A DNA stretch of 64,000 nt from Semisulcospira habei (lineage: Eukaryota > Mollusca > Gastropoda > Semisulcospiridae). Below the pieces are notes generated by a model that did not search any database, was not told the origin of the DNA, and was given only the letters and a program-made list of their open reading frames with translations. Positions within the stretch are counted from its first letter, which is position 1; each line of letters opens with the position of its first letter. Made by a program: the position numbers and the translations under genes. The DNA is taken from NCBI GenBank assembly GCA_036245525.1, contig BTPG01000002.1, forward strand, positions 161,472,093 through 161,536,092. The letters are read 5' to 3'. Shown piece after piece: positions 43,196 to 53,508 of this stretch.

Positions 43196-43463
43196 TCCCT
43201 CCCACCTTCCCCGCTTGCCACCAGTCAGCTAAGATAGAACTGGCAATAACGGACTCTCGCGAGATTAGGAAGGGAGGTTACTCGGAGGATAGGGAGGCCA
43301 CTTGGGGGATTAGGTAACTGCTTACTAGAGTTATGTCCTTGGTTGTGTAGCAACACACAACAATATTGGAGGCTGAAATTGACAGGCTAAGTATATCTTC
43401 CTATCAGTAATACCATTGATAAGTATTTTTCGAAAAAAATTATTTTAAAGAAAAATAAATTTT

Positions 43464-44430
43464 TTGGCTCACGTGCAAAGCAAAAGTGAGTCTATGTTCT
43501 GGGCCAGTGGTCGTCCGTCGTCTTCTGTTGTCCGTTGTCTGTCGCCCATCGTCTGTTGTAAACTTTAACATTGGCATTTTCTCGAAGACTATTCAAAATA
43601 CAGTCTTCAAAATTGGCCCAAGGATACTTTGTGGCAAGACCTTTCTAACTATACCAATTTCAGTGACCTCTCACAAGGTCAAGGTCACAGGGATCATGAA
43701 ATATATCAAAAATAGCTATTTTGGGACATAATTTATTTTTCTCAAATACTATTCACAACTTCAAACCCAATCTTGGTACAAAGATATCTGATGGTAAGAC
43801 CTTTATATGCACACTAATTTGGTTGATCCCTCGGATAGGTCAAGGGTAACAAGAGCTCAAGAAATAGGTCCAAAATAGCTATATTTTGACAAAAGATGTT
43901 TTTTTCTCACTTACTATTCACAACTTCAAACTCAAACTTGCTACAGAGATACCTGATGGTAAGACCTTTATATGCATACTAATTTGGATGATCCCTCAGA
44001 AAGGTCAAGGGTCACAAGAGCTTTGAAATAGGTAAAAAATAGCCATATTTTGACAAAAAAATGCTTTTTCTTAATTACTATTCACAACTCCAAACCCAAA
44101 CTTGCTACAGAGATACCTGATGGTAAGACCTATCTATGCATACTAATTTGGACGACCCCTTGGAAAAGGTTAAGGGTCGTAAGAGGTCGACAAATGTGTA
44201 TAAAATGCCAATTATTGTAGTTATTATCATTTTTGAAAACTTTTAAGTCAAATTTGGCACAAAGGTAGTTGATGATAAGACCTTCCTATGTATCTTAATT
44301 TAGTTGACTCATCGCAAAGATCAAGGGTCACAGGGGTTTCACAGATGTGTGAAAACTGATTACATTTTGAGAAAATGTGGATTTTGTTATTGCAGAAACC
44401 ATCCCTTTACTCATTGTCAGCCATGTGTAG
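43464..44430 (+). repeat. Dispersed GGCTCACGTGCAA repeat, longest copy
   Basis: Starts TTTTTGGCTCACGTGCAAAG, has CGTCCGTCGTC, GTAAACTTTAACATTGGCAT, ACAAGGTCAAGGTCACAGGG, then four internal sub-repeats of CAAACTTGCTACAGAGATAC and CTGATGGTAAGACC. No ORF. Confidence 0.7.
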
Positions 44431-45753
44431 ATCAGTCATACACATGAGCTATAAGGGATTTGCCTTTCTTGTTCAACAATGCTGCACTAATGTCTGACTT
44501 GTACATCAACTGTGTGCATGCATGTGTGTGTCTAGTCTGTGTGTGTGAGCACGTGTAAACTGGCTTTGATTGTCCATGTTACTTTGTCTTTTTCCCTCAC
44601 ATGCAATAGCAAAAACGAGTATTTACGAGGCTTTTTTTTTCACTTAAGACTTTCTCTGATATGCTGTATAGAAGTGACCTACAGAGAAAAAAAAAATGCC
44701 ATAAAAAAGAACAACCTTTCATGTCTTAGCCTGCAAAAATTGGAGAGAAATGCTCAGTATTTTTGTGTTACAGCCATTTCCTGTGTCTATTATAACAATA
44801 CTGCTGTAAAAGGATGCCTGAAAACATACATTTTTTTCTGGCAAGTGATATTCACTTCTATATAAAAGTCACAACTGCTCTAGGGATACCAGTTTCCAAG
44901 ATATTGAGGAATTGAAGTTACATGAGGGAGTATACCTTCCAAGGCAAGCTTCTTTTACTGGATTGCCTACTTCAAGGGGGGTCAATCTGTTTTTGGCCAT
45001 AAAAAGGTAAACAGCATGTGACATGAGAATGGTTAGTGCTATCGTATATCAAGACCATGGTCGAACAAGATGCACAGGTAACAATGATATATACACTGCT
45101 TATAGTCTAGGCATCTCATCAGTCAGTGCTTTTAAGATCCTTTAGTACAGAAAGGTGTGTGCTTCTTAGAAAAAACCAAACCAAGAATTGTGACCAAAAA
45201 TGCATAAAAGAAATCAGAGCTGGTAACAAAACGTAGGAATCTATGTGTGAACCCCCAAGGCACAATGCAGAGCATATGTGTCACAAAATGGTGCAAGGCC
45301 TCAATCACCAAGAGATCCTATTCACAGAAGAAAGTTTTGTACAATTTTTTTTATTTTTATTTTTGTTTTTTGTTTTTGTTTTTTGTTGCCTTTTTTTTAC
45401 CATCATTGGGTAATTCAAACTCATGGAAACCAGACAAGAGTGTAACTGGAAAGTTTTACAGGGGTTCTGGTCTGGCAAACACAGGCACCTAAAGAATTAA
45501 ACTGTTTCATGATAATGCACCTGTCCATAAGTTGATGGTCGTTCTGGATTATTTGAAAAAACACAAAATCAAAACTCTCCCACTACCTCCGTACTCTCCC
45601 AGTCTTGTACCAAGTGGATTTGTTTATATTCCGTGGGATGAAAACATACTATTGCAGCTAGGTAAGTGCTTGGGACTGCAGTACATATCAGTGTCATAAG
45701 GCCATTCCAGAAAACAGCCAAAAATGGTCATTTCAATAATGGCTTGAGTGGTT
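44431..45753. other. Part of intron 11
   Basis: AT-rich sequence with T tracts (45345-45400). CTCACATGCAATAGCAAAAA near 44597 may be the edge of another dispersed repeat. No gene seen. Confidence 0.4.
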
Positions 45754-45967
45754 TTAACTCATTCAGCCTGGTGCAAGTATTTCCCAAATTTTGGAGGTGT
45801 CATCTGACAACTAAGCACCTGTTGCAGGAGATGGATCGAACATGATAATTTAAGGGCAGTGCCAGATTAGCTTGGCGGCAACAGGCGCCGAGTTAATCTG
45901 GCACTACCCTTGAATTATCATGGTCTACCCATCTCCTGCTCTAGTGCATCAGGGCTGAATGGGTTAA
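45754..45967. mobile_element. Palindromic TTAA MITE, copy at 45.8 kb
   Basis: TTAACTCATTCAGCCTGG to GGGCTGAATGGGTTAA with arms GCAGTGCCAGATTAGCTTGG and complement around CAACAGG. Same orientation as copy 2. Confidence 0.82.
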
Positions 45968-46080
45968 AAGTGCATATCGACTGGGGAAGATTGCTTTGAA
46001 GGAAAAAAGGTAAATACTTCAGCAAAAAAAACCTAAAAGTAAGATTATAGACCAGTATTACCAGAAGAAAACAAACATTT

Positions 46081-46395
46081 TACTGGGCCATCTGTTGTCT
46101 GTCCATCGTCCATAGTAAACTTGAACATTGGCATTTTCTCAGAGGCTATACATACAAGCTACAGCCTACAAACTTGGCACAAGGATCTTTTGTGACAAGA
46201 TCTTTCTAAACATACCAATTTCAGTGACCTCTCTCAAAGGTCCAGGTCACAGGGGGTCAAAACATAGGTGGAAAGTTCCCATATTTTTACCCTTTTTTTC
46301 CCTCAGATGCTGTTTTCGACTTCAAACCCTAACTTAATAGGTATCTCAAACTCTAACTTTGTACAGAGATACCTGATAGCAAAACTTTCCTTTGT
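46081..46395 (+). repeat. Dispersed GTAAACTTGAACATTGGC repeat
   Basis: GTCCATCGTCCATAGTAAAC, CCAATTTCAGTGACCTCTCT, AAAGGTCCAGGTCACAGG. Left edge missing. Confidence 0.6.
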
Positions 46396-46479
46396 TTATT
46401 TAGTCAATGGAGCTCAGTAGGAGGTTAGGTGCCAACAAATCTTTACTATTATTATTATTATTATTATTATAATATAGAA

Positions 46480-46771
46480 AAGATGTGCAATAAGACTGGT
46501 CATGTTGCTGTGCTATACTGATAGATGCGATAGCTCTGCCAGGGGAGAAGACTCACGGAATCAACTCGACCAAAAATATATTTGATAAGACTATCCACAT
46601 AGTGGTCTGATACAGAAAAGTTGCACAAAAACAAATGCTATGTTGCCTTGTGATACAGAAAATGTGCAGGATAATAATTGCTGTCCTTGCGTGTTACGGC
46701 AAATAAGCTGAATTCTTGTGTTTTACAGAAAAGAACAATGATAATAATGGCCATGTTCTTATGTGTTACAG
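46480..46771 (+). repeat. Exon 12 acceptor-like array, right part
   Basis: Diverged units of about 43 bp containing GATACAGAAAAG or TTTTACAGAAAAGAACAATG, followed by GGTCATGTTGCTGTG-like spacers. The last unit is the exon 12 acceptor GTGTTACAG|AGAAGATGCG. Confidence 0.72.
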
Positions 46772-46939
46772 AGAAGATGCGTGATTCTGCCAGTGGCATT
46801 GGTGGTGTGGGTGAGCTTGAGATCACGCCAGTATCGGCGGCCATCGCGCGTCACCTGGGTATTGATCTGTCCACAGAGGGCAAAGCTGCTCGCAACCGCC
46901 GGGGTCTGGCCATCATCGTGCATGGAGCACCTTTGTCAG
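46772..46939 (+). CDS. HYDIN: HYDIN exon 12 of window (P-loop, first half)
   Basis: The exon is 168 nt, phase 1 to phase 1, between GTGTTACAG and GTGGGC. EITPVSAAIARHLGIDLS is followed by RRGLAIIVHGAPLSG, the beta strand and first part of a Walker A P-loop. The intron splits the Gly codon just before the P-loop lysine. HYDIN carries an adenylate-kinase-like nucleotide-binding segment at this place; activity is not shown by sequence. Confidence 0.95.
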
Positions 46940-47245
46940 GTGGGCATGGCATCTTTCCTTGCACTGGCTTGGATAACCTTTCAGATGTTGGAGATGGTGT
47001 AACCTCTAGCTATGGTTGGCTTGTGCATGGTTGTGCACAGGTCATCTGTGACATTGGCCCACACACCTTGTGCAGGCTAGTGTTGGCCCGAGATGGTTGC
47101 TCTTACTGGGTTGACCAAATCCCCCCACCCCCAACCCCCACGCAAGGTTGTGAAGGCTGTGGCTGTAAGCAATATAAGACAATACAAGACAGCCATTTTT
47201 ATCTTGACTTCAATGTTGACACTGATTTCTCTCTCTCTCTCCCAG

Positions 47246-47485
47246 GCAAAACTGCAACGGCTGTGGCCCTGGCACGACACTATGAGACAGCCATTCTGAC
47301 AGTGGATGGAGTGGTGTTGGACGCTATCGCTAATGGGAACTCCAGTGCAGGGCTGCGTGCCCGCCAGTTGTGTGCTGAGGCAGCTCGCCGCAAGGCAGAG
47401 GAGATGAAGCTGTTGGAGGGGGAGGAAGAGAAGAAGGCAGGGGGACTCAGTATGGAGGCGGTGGCTGCACACACCCAGGGCGCTG
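47246..47485 (+). CDS. HYDIN: HYDIN exon 13 of window (P-loop, second half)
   Basis: The exon is 240 nt, phase 1 to phase 1, after a (CT)n-rich tract ending CCCAG and before GTATTG. It supplies KT of the P-loop, the following helix (TATAVALARHYETAIL) and the conserved VDGVVLDAI. A charged helix follows (RRKAEEMKLLEGEEEKKAGG). With exon 12 the P-loop reads GAPLSGKT, a complete Walker A. Confidence 0.95.
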
Positions 47486-47662
47486 GTATTGTCTCTCTCT
47501 CCATTGGCATACACTCTAGTGCACATTCTGCTGAATTTACATGCATCCATAAGTTAACTCACAGTATGTAGCATATCTCTCATGCCGGTTGGCTGCTTCA
47601 TGCCTCATCATTGTCATCAACTTCAAGACCCATTTAGCTCAGTGTGTGTCCATTTCAGTCAA

Positions 47663-47875
47663 CTAACCCTCTCACCGCCTGTAGATGCAGATTGTGTTTC
47701 TGAAATCTGTTCATTCAGTGCTAAAGAGCCCCAGCCATCCAGGAAACATGGATACAAAGTGGTGTCAGCAAGGGGCATAAATCCTCAGGTGTCCCTTCAA
47801 CTGCAGGGGCTCATGAAGATCTGTGTCTCTTGCAGTGAGATGGTGTTGACTTTTTCTGGGCTGTGAAGGGGTTAA
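47663..47875. mobile_element. Second TTAA MITE family, complete copy
   Basis: CTAACCCTCTCACCGCC to CTGTGAAGGGGTTAA, with internal GATTGTGTTTCTGAAATC and GGGGCTCATGAAGATCTGTG. Partial relatives are at 23690, 49895-49971 and 62630-62815. Confidence 0.6.
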
Positions 47876-48159
47876 CACACAGCCTCCTGTCATATCTTTC
47901 ATCTGGTGAAAGCTTACAGTGTTGCTTGTCAAATTTACTTCAGTGCACATTCACTTTTTTTGGGTGAGATTAATTTGTAATTTGCTTGCTGCTTTTTCAG
48001 CATCATATACTTTTTGTGCTGCTATTTGGAAATGTATGCTTTGCCCATGCTTTTCATTGTGCACATTTTCTATCAGTAAGATTCAGTTTGGCATCATGCT
48101 GGATTTGACTTGTTTCTGTTGTGTCTATGTGGATTGTGTTTTCATCTGTTTTTGTGCCA

Positions 48160-48562
48160 CATACAATAGCAAAAGTCAATCTATGTAATAGGTCATCAGC
48201 TGGCCGTCATCTGTTGTCTCTTGTCTGTCCATGGTAAACTTTCATGTTAGCATTTTCTCAGAGACTATTCAAATCAAACTTGGCACCGGAATACTCTGTG
48301 ACAAGAACTTTCAAGACATACCAATTTATCAATTTGAGTGACCTCTCTCAAAGGTCAGTGTCACACAGGGTAAAAAATAGGTTTAAAATGGCCATATTTT
48401 GACAGAAGTCTGTTTTTCTCAAATACTAATTTTATTTCAAAACAAAACTTGGTAAAGACTTTCCTGTGCATATTTAATTTTGCCGGCCCCTCTGAAAAGT
48501 AAAGGGTCATAACAGTTTAGTAATTAAAGGTAAAATGCCTTTTTTATAGGTAAAGTGACATT
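48160..48562 (+). repeat. Dispersed repeat, tandem pair, first
   Basis: CACATACAATAGCAAAAGTC, CATGGTAAACTTTCATGTTA, AAAGGTCAGTGTCAC. A second copy starts immediately at 48563. Confidence 0.6.
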
Positions 48563-49075
48563 TTTGGCTCATGTTTGATAGCTGAAGTGAGTCTATACTT
48601 GGGCCTGTGGTCGTCCGTCTGTCAACCGTGGTAAAACTTTAACATTGGCATTTGGTCATCCATCTGTCATCCATGGTAAAACTTTAACATTGGCTTTTTC
48701 TTGAAGGCTATTCAAGCTACCATCTTCAAGCTTGGCCCAAGTGTACTTTGTGGCAAGACCTATCTAAGCATACCAATTTCAGTGACCTTGCAAAAGGTCA
48801 AGGTCACAGGGGTCCAGAAATTTGTTTAAAAAATAGCCATATTTTTACATAAATTGTCTTTTCTCAAATATTATTTTCAGCTTCAAACCAAATTTTATAC
48901 AGAGATACAATCATGATGTTAAGACCTTTTTATGCATACTAATTTGGATGACCCCTCACAAAGGTCAAGGATCACACGGAGTCCAGAGATAGGGGAAAAA
49001 AGAGACATATTTTCACAAAACTTTTATTTTCTAAAATACTGTTTTCAACTTCAACCCCAAACTACTGAAAAAAAC
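48563..49075 (+). repeat. Dispersed repeat, tandem pair, second
   Basis: TTTTTGGCTCATGTTTGATAG, GGTAAAACTTTAACATTGGC (twice), AAAGGTCAAGGTCACAGGGG, ATAGCCATATTTTTACAT. Confidence 0.65.
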
Positions 49076-49309
49076 TGAACTACACTTTGCTTGAAGTAAA
49101 ACGTGACCTTCTTTCATGTTTAGCTGTGAAGAAAAGCACATAATTATATCTAGGTTTTGCCATCAGTATCCGCCATTTGTGCGTGTGTGCGGAAAATGTG
49201 CAACAATTGATTTTCCGTCATGGCCCTGCTTTTAATATTGTAAGCATGTGAACTCTATCACTGATGCCTGTAAATAAAAAACAAACAATTCTGCAACTTA
49301 CCCACTCCA

Positions 49310-49660
49310 CTACATAGTTTACACAGAGATCTTTGTGTCTCAAACCAGCTATATAGTTCACACTGAGATCTTTGTGTCTCGATCACACCAGCTATATAGT
49401 TCACACACACATGCTTGTGTCTCACAGTAACTATATAGTTCACTCTGAAATCTTTGTGTCTCACCCCAGCTGTATAAGTCACACAGAGATCTTTATGTCT
49501 TGCAATAGTGAAATAGTTCACACACAGATCTTTTTGTCTCACACCAGCTATGTTTTTCACACACAGATCTTTGTGTCTCACAGCAGCTACCGATATTATT
49601 CACACACACATATCTTTGTGTCTCACAGCAGCTATACATAATTCACACAGAGATCACTGT
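49310..49660 (+). repeat. Minisatellite of about 41 bp in intron 13
   Basis: About eight units of TATATAGTTCACACAGAGAT, CTTTGTGTCTCACACCAGC. Each ends in a CAGC that could look like an acceptor, but the next exon is 500 bp away. Confidence 0.82.
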
Positions 49661-50165
49661 GACAGCCCCTTCGTTGTTTGGTTTTCTGGAGCCTGACTTG
49701 AGCCATCTGTGGTGGCTCTTCCCACGCCCCCTTTTTCGTATTTTTTAAGCCTGACATGGAACCAGTTGTGTTTTGCTGGAATGGATTTGAACAGTGAGTA
49801 GTATTTTAGCCAGGTGCATATGTAAGAAAATAGCGCTTGTCAAAGACTCTATCTAAACCTTCATCTTTTGGTAACACTTTTGTCAAGGTGATTCCTGTAT
49901 AAGACTCATGATAATCTATGTCTCTCGCAGCTGGATCATGAGCACAATTTCTGGGCAGTGAAGGGGTTAAACTGTAAAGAGGAACAAGGCATTGTGTTGC
50001 TGTTATGTAGATCTTTTTAAAGAGTTGGTTTCCTTTTGTACAACTGTGGCATTGAATTAAAGGCATAACATTGTAGGTATAGCATTGTGGTGTGGCTGGA
50101 AGGCCAGTATTGACCCTGCAAGCAGGACACAGTATTAGCATTCACCCCGCTTCCTTCCATTCCAG

Positions 50166-50429
50166 CTGATACTGAAAGTTTCACTAGCACTGGGGCCAAG
50201 TCACCAACTTATATTGATCGTGAAGGAGGGGTGTCCCCCAGCATTATACGGGACATCCCCATTCCTGTGTCCTTGCCCTCCCAGTCCTTTGTCGGCTCCA
50301 TGATGTCCACTATGAACCTGAAAGCCAAGAGGAAACAGTCTGAGTACAGAAGAAGGGGGTCAGAAGGCCTTGTTCTTAAGGAGGTCCATGCCGCTGCCAA
50401 GCGAGGAACAGAGAGTGCCACGTCACAAG
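50166..50429 (+). CDS. HYDIN: HYDIN exon 14 of window
   Basis: The exon is 264 nt, phase 1 to phase 1, between CATTCCAG and a weak donor GTCTGC. The peptide is a Ser/Thr-rich linker (TDTESFTS-like start, IPIPVSLPSQSFVGSMMSTM, then basic RKQSEYRRRGSEGL). It lacks an ASH signature. The assignment rests on an uninterrupted frame, the phase match with exons 13 and 15, and codon-like composition unlike the AT-rich flanks. Confidence 0.82.
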
Positions 50430-51027
50430 GTCTGCCCATTAGGGTTTAAAATGCTGGGATTGTAGTTTTTCTTCCTCTCCCCTCTTCACACCGCTTCCAT
50501 GTTGAAGACATTATGTCTTTCTTGTTCCTGTTCTTTTGTGTTGCGTTGTTTTGCATTGATGGTTAGCAGTTGCTGACTTGATTCTCTCTTTCAACAACTT
50601 GTACATTACATACATGTATTGCTCTGGCAGTATAGCAATCACTTTAGTTACCACAGTTGCAGTCTATTACAGGATTTCCCCTATATGAATGAAAGTTGTC
50701 CTTGTACTGATGAACGCCGGCAGGGGATGGCCTGGATTGTTGTATGAATGCAGACCCTTCATTGGTGCACTAACAATAGGTGTATAGTGCTTTCTCCACA
50801 AAATGTCACACAAAACGGCTGTCTGTCGTATTGCACTTTTTGTTGTTGTTGTTGTTTCTGTGTTATCCATCTTTTGCATGCAGCCACCACTGCTGTTTAC
50901 TGGTATTTTGCTGGTTGTTACATGCACAAGGAGGTTGAAGTTGCCTTCTCCAGCGCATACTTTCATTGCTTAAATTCACCAAGAAAATGGAACCTCAGTG
51001 TCTCTACAGCTGTAGATAAGACTTTGT
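50430..51027. other. Start of intron 14
   Basis: No gene or clear repeat seen apart from a short (GTT)n near 50840. Confidence 0.4.
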
Positions 51028-51182
51028 TTCTTGGCATTACTATTAGGAAGATACCTTTAGCTTATCGATTTCAGCCTAAAAGTTTGTTGCGTGTTGCTAC
51101 ACAACCAGGGAAGTAACTCTCGCAAGTAGTTACCCCGTCACCTGAGTAGCCTCCCTGTCCCCTGAGTAGCCTCCCCTTCTCA
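51028..51182 (+). mobile_element. DIRS left-repeat remnant
   Basis: GGCATTACTATTAGGAAGAT, TTTCAGCCTAAAAGTTTGTT, GCGTGTTGCTACACAACCAG and GAAGTAACTCTCGCAAG match the left inverted repeat of the DIRS copies, older than all others here. No body follows. Confidence 0.65.
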
Positions 51183-52712
51183 AGCCAAGCCATGCTTAAC
51201 AGAGGTGTCGTTATGATATGATGTGCAACAACTTTCTTTGTGGCAAAGACGAAGAATAGGAAAAAAAAGCCTTTCATTTGTGAACATTTAAACTTCATGA
51301 TCACACAGAGTTAGTCCTTTTGTGTAGTATTATAAAAAAAAAATACCTGTTATAACATTCGTAAAGGAGATATTGCACACTGTTAACCCTTTATTATCTG
51401 GAGAAGATTTTGGCTTGAGATTTGTTTCAGTTGATGTTGCAGTTGTTTTAATTTGTGCTTGTTTTTCCGTATTTTTTGGCAAGGCAACATCACTGAATGT
51501 TCTGTGTGGTATCAGCATAAGCCCCGTGATGTTGGATGATTGTACATTTCTCTGCATGCTATCTCCTTTTTTTCTAACATCTGTCATGTCTTTTACTTGA
51601 CTAACATAGATACCTCATGCCACGTTCTGTCTCAGTAGCAAGCAAGCATATATAAATCTGTTATGAATGTCTTTTACTTGACTAACACAGGTACCTCTGT
51701 GTGTGGTGCGGTGTTCTGTCACAGTAGTAAGCAAGCATACATCTCGAGGACTCTCCAACACTACCGGTACACAGCATGATGTGGAGCTGACAGTTAGCTT
51801 GGGCATAGACGGATGAGAGTCAGCATGTTGATGTGTGAGTGAAAGTGTGTGTGTGTGTGAGTGTGTGTGCGAGTGAGTGAATGAGCGAGCGAGTGTGTGT
51901 TAGTGTGTGTGCGAGTGAGTGAATGAGCGAGCGAGTGTGTGTTTGTGAGTGTGTGTGTGAATGTTTGTGTGTATGTGAATGTGCATGCATGTGTGCCTGC
52001 GTGTGTGTACATGTGTGTACACGACTAATAAAGGTGCTTGGGTCTGTGGTGCTGTGTTCAGCGTCATTGACAGTAAGCAAGCGAACATCCCGAAATGTCT
52101 CCACTGCTGTCACGCCAGGTAGATTATACTGATGGGGTAGAGTTCGGTGGTTTCTCTCATAAAAGGTATACAGCGCATTTGTAGCCAGTGTATGCGTACC
52201 AATGAGTCCCTTCCTGTAGTTTATGCACTCAGATTGTACTTTGTCAGCAGTCTTCCTCCAGCAGTCAAGAGATTCTAAGGGCAGCTTTATCTTAGTCATT
52301 GAAATTAGCATTGGTTTGTTTACCCTCACTAAATTATGGGTGATCTGTCATAAGACCCAAATTCTCGATACAGAAACAACACAAACTGCATGCCCAGGTG
52401 TCAGTCCATTCTACATCCATGTCTGAGTACAAACGTGCTGGGTACAATTGCATTGGGTACATTTATGAGTGAAATGACGGAATTCTACCATATGAACATA
52501 GATTACAGTTAGCATGGGCATGGGCAGATGATCAGTGGCATGGGCATGGTGTATTATATATAGCATCCAGTCATTTGACCAGGGTACTGACATTTCATAA
52601 CACTGTATGAGTTATACAGATGTAGCATGCAGTTATTTGACCAGGGGATTGACCTTACTTACACTGGATGATTTAGCATGCAGTCATTTGACCATGGGAC
52701 TGACTTTGTTAC
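51183..52712. other. Repeat-rich part of intron 14
   Basis: A duplicated stretch with AGTAGTAAGCAAGCATACAT (51610-51740) and relatives near 52070; a (TG)n-rich tract at 51840-52020; and units of CATGCAGTCATTTGACCAGG at 52560-52690 that resume at 52950. No gene. Confidence 0.5.
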
Positions 52713-52924
52713 TTAAACCCTATCATTCTAATACACCCATTGCTTGAAATGAAGTTGACTTATAGTTCAAAGGTGGTGCCAGAATAGCTTGGCGCCTCAG
52801 GCGCCAAACTTTTCTGGCACCACCCTTGAACTAAAACAGTTGATCTATTTCCAAATCTGTAATGTAGTCTTCATAGGACAGTAAGCAAACTTTACAAAAT
52901 CAGCCTCAGGATGTAATGGGTTAA
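52713..52924. mobile_element. Palindromic TTAA MITE, divergent subfamily
   Basis: TTAAACCCTATCATTC to GATGTAATGGGTTAA with arms GGTGGTGCCAGAATAGCTTG / CTTTTCTGGCACCACC. It is inserted in the CATGCAGTCATTTGACCAGG tandem repeat. Confidence 0.75.
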
Positions 52925-53508
52925 TTAACACTGGATACGTTACATGTATATCATGCAGTCATTTGACCAGGGGACTGATGTTGCTTACACCACACTGGAT
53001 GAGTTACATGTGTATCATGCGGTCATTTGATGAATAGAGACAAATTACCAGCGCACTGATGTTTTTACATACATGTTGATAACGTATACATCTCTGATCA
53101 TAATGTCTAGTATTTTCAGGTTGACAATAAAATATCTTTTGGGATGATGAAATTTGCACAAGAAGAAAACCCTTAAATTCTGTGCATGATTTCACATGGC
53201 CTCATCATCATTAACACTTGCAAGACTACAGCAGGTTTTCCATTTTGTTTGTGGCGCCACACTGACCATATGCAGTGCTAGAGAGGAACCCTCCAGAATT
53301 GTCATTGATGCGACATCATTTAAAGCGATCTACTCCAGCCAGAAGAAAGTTTTACTGTTGATAATTACTATTTCCAGATTATATTTTTATGGAAACATAC
53401 ATGTACATTCAAATTCAAATTCAAAAACTTTATTGTGTCAGTCTAGCCGACAAATTTTCTTTTGTTGGGATCACATGCGCGCGTACGGTTAAGTCAGATG
53501 TATATTGC

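Larger units (their letters stand above)
28517..43463 (+). mobile_element. DIRS-type element E (composite, interrupted)
   Basis: The left inverted repeat is 28517-28735 and the right one about 43225-43463; they share diagnostic bases such as CTCTAGTAAGCAG. D (28736-34972) sits in the 5' leader and a TRIM-like element (35063-35647) in the ORF1 intron. Order after D: ORF1, RT, an RNase H fragment, a duplicated RT N-terminal piece (38866-39431), an inverted subfamily C fragment (39432-41126), a second RNase H and connection region, recombinase, internal complementary region (43099-43195). All reading frames are damaged. Confidence 0.82.
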
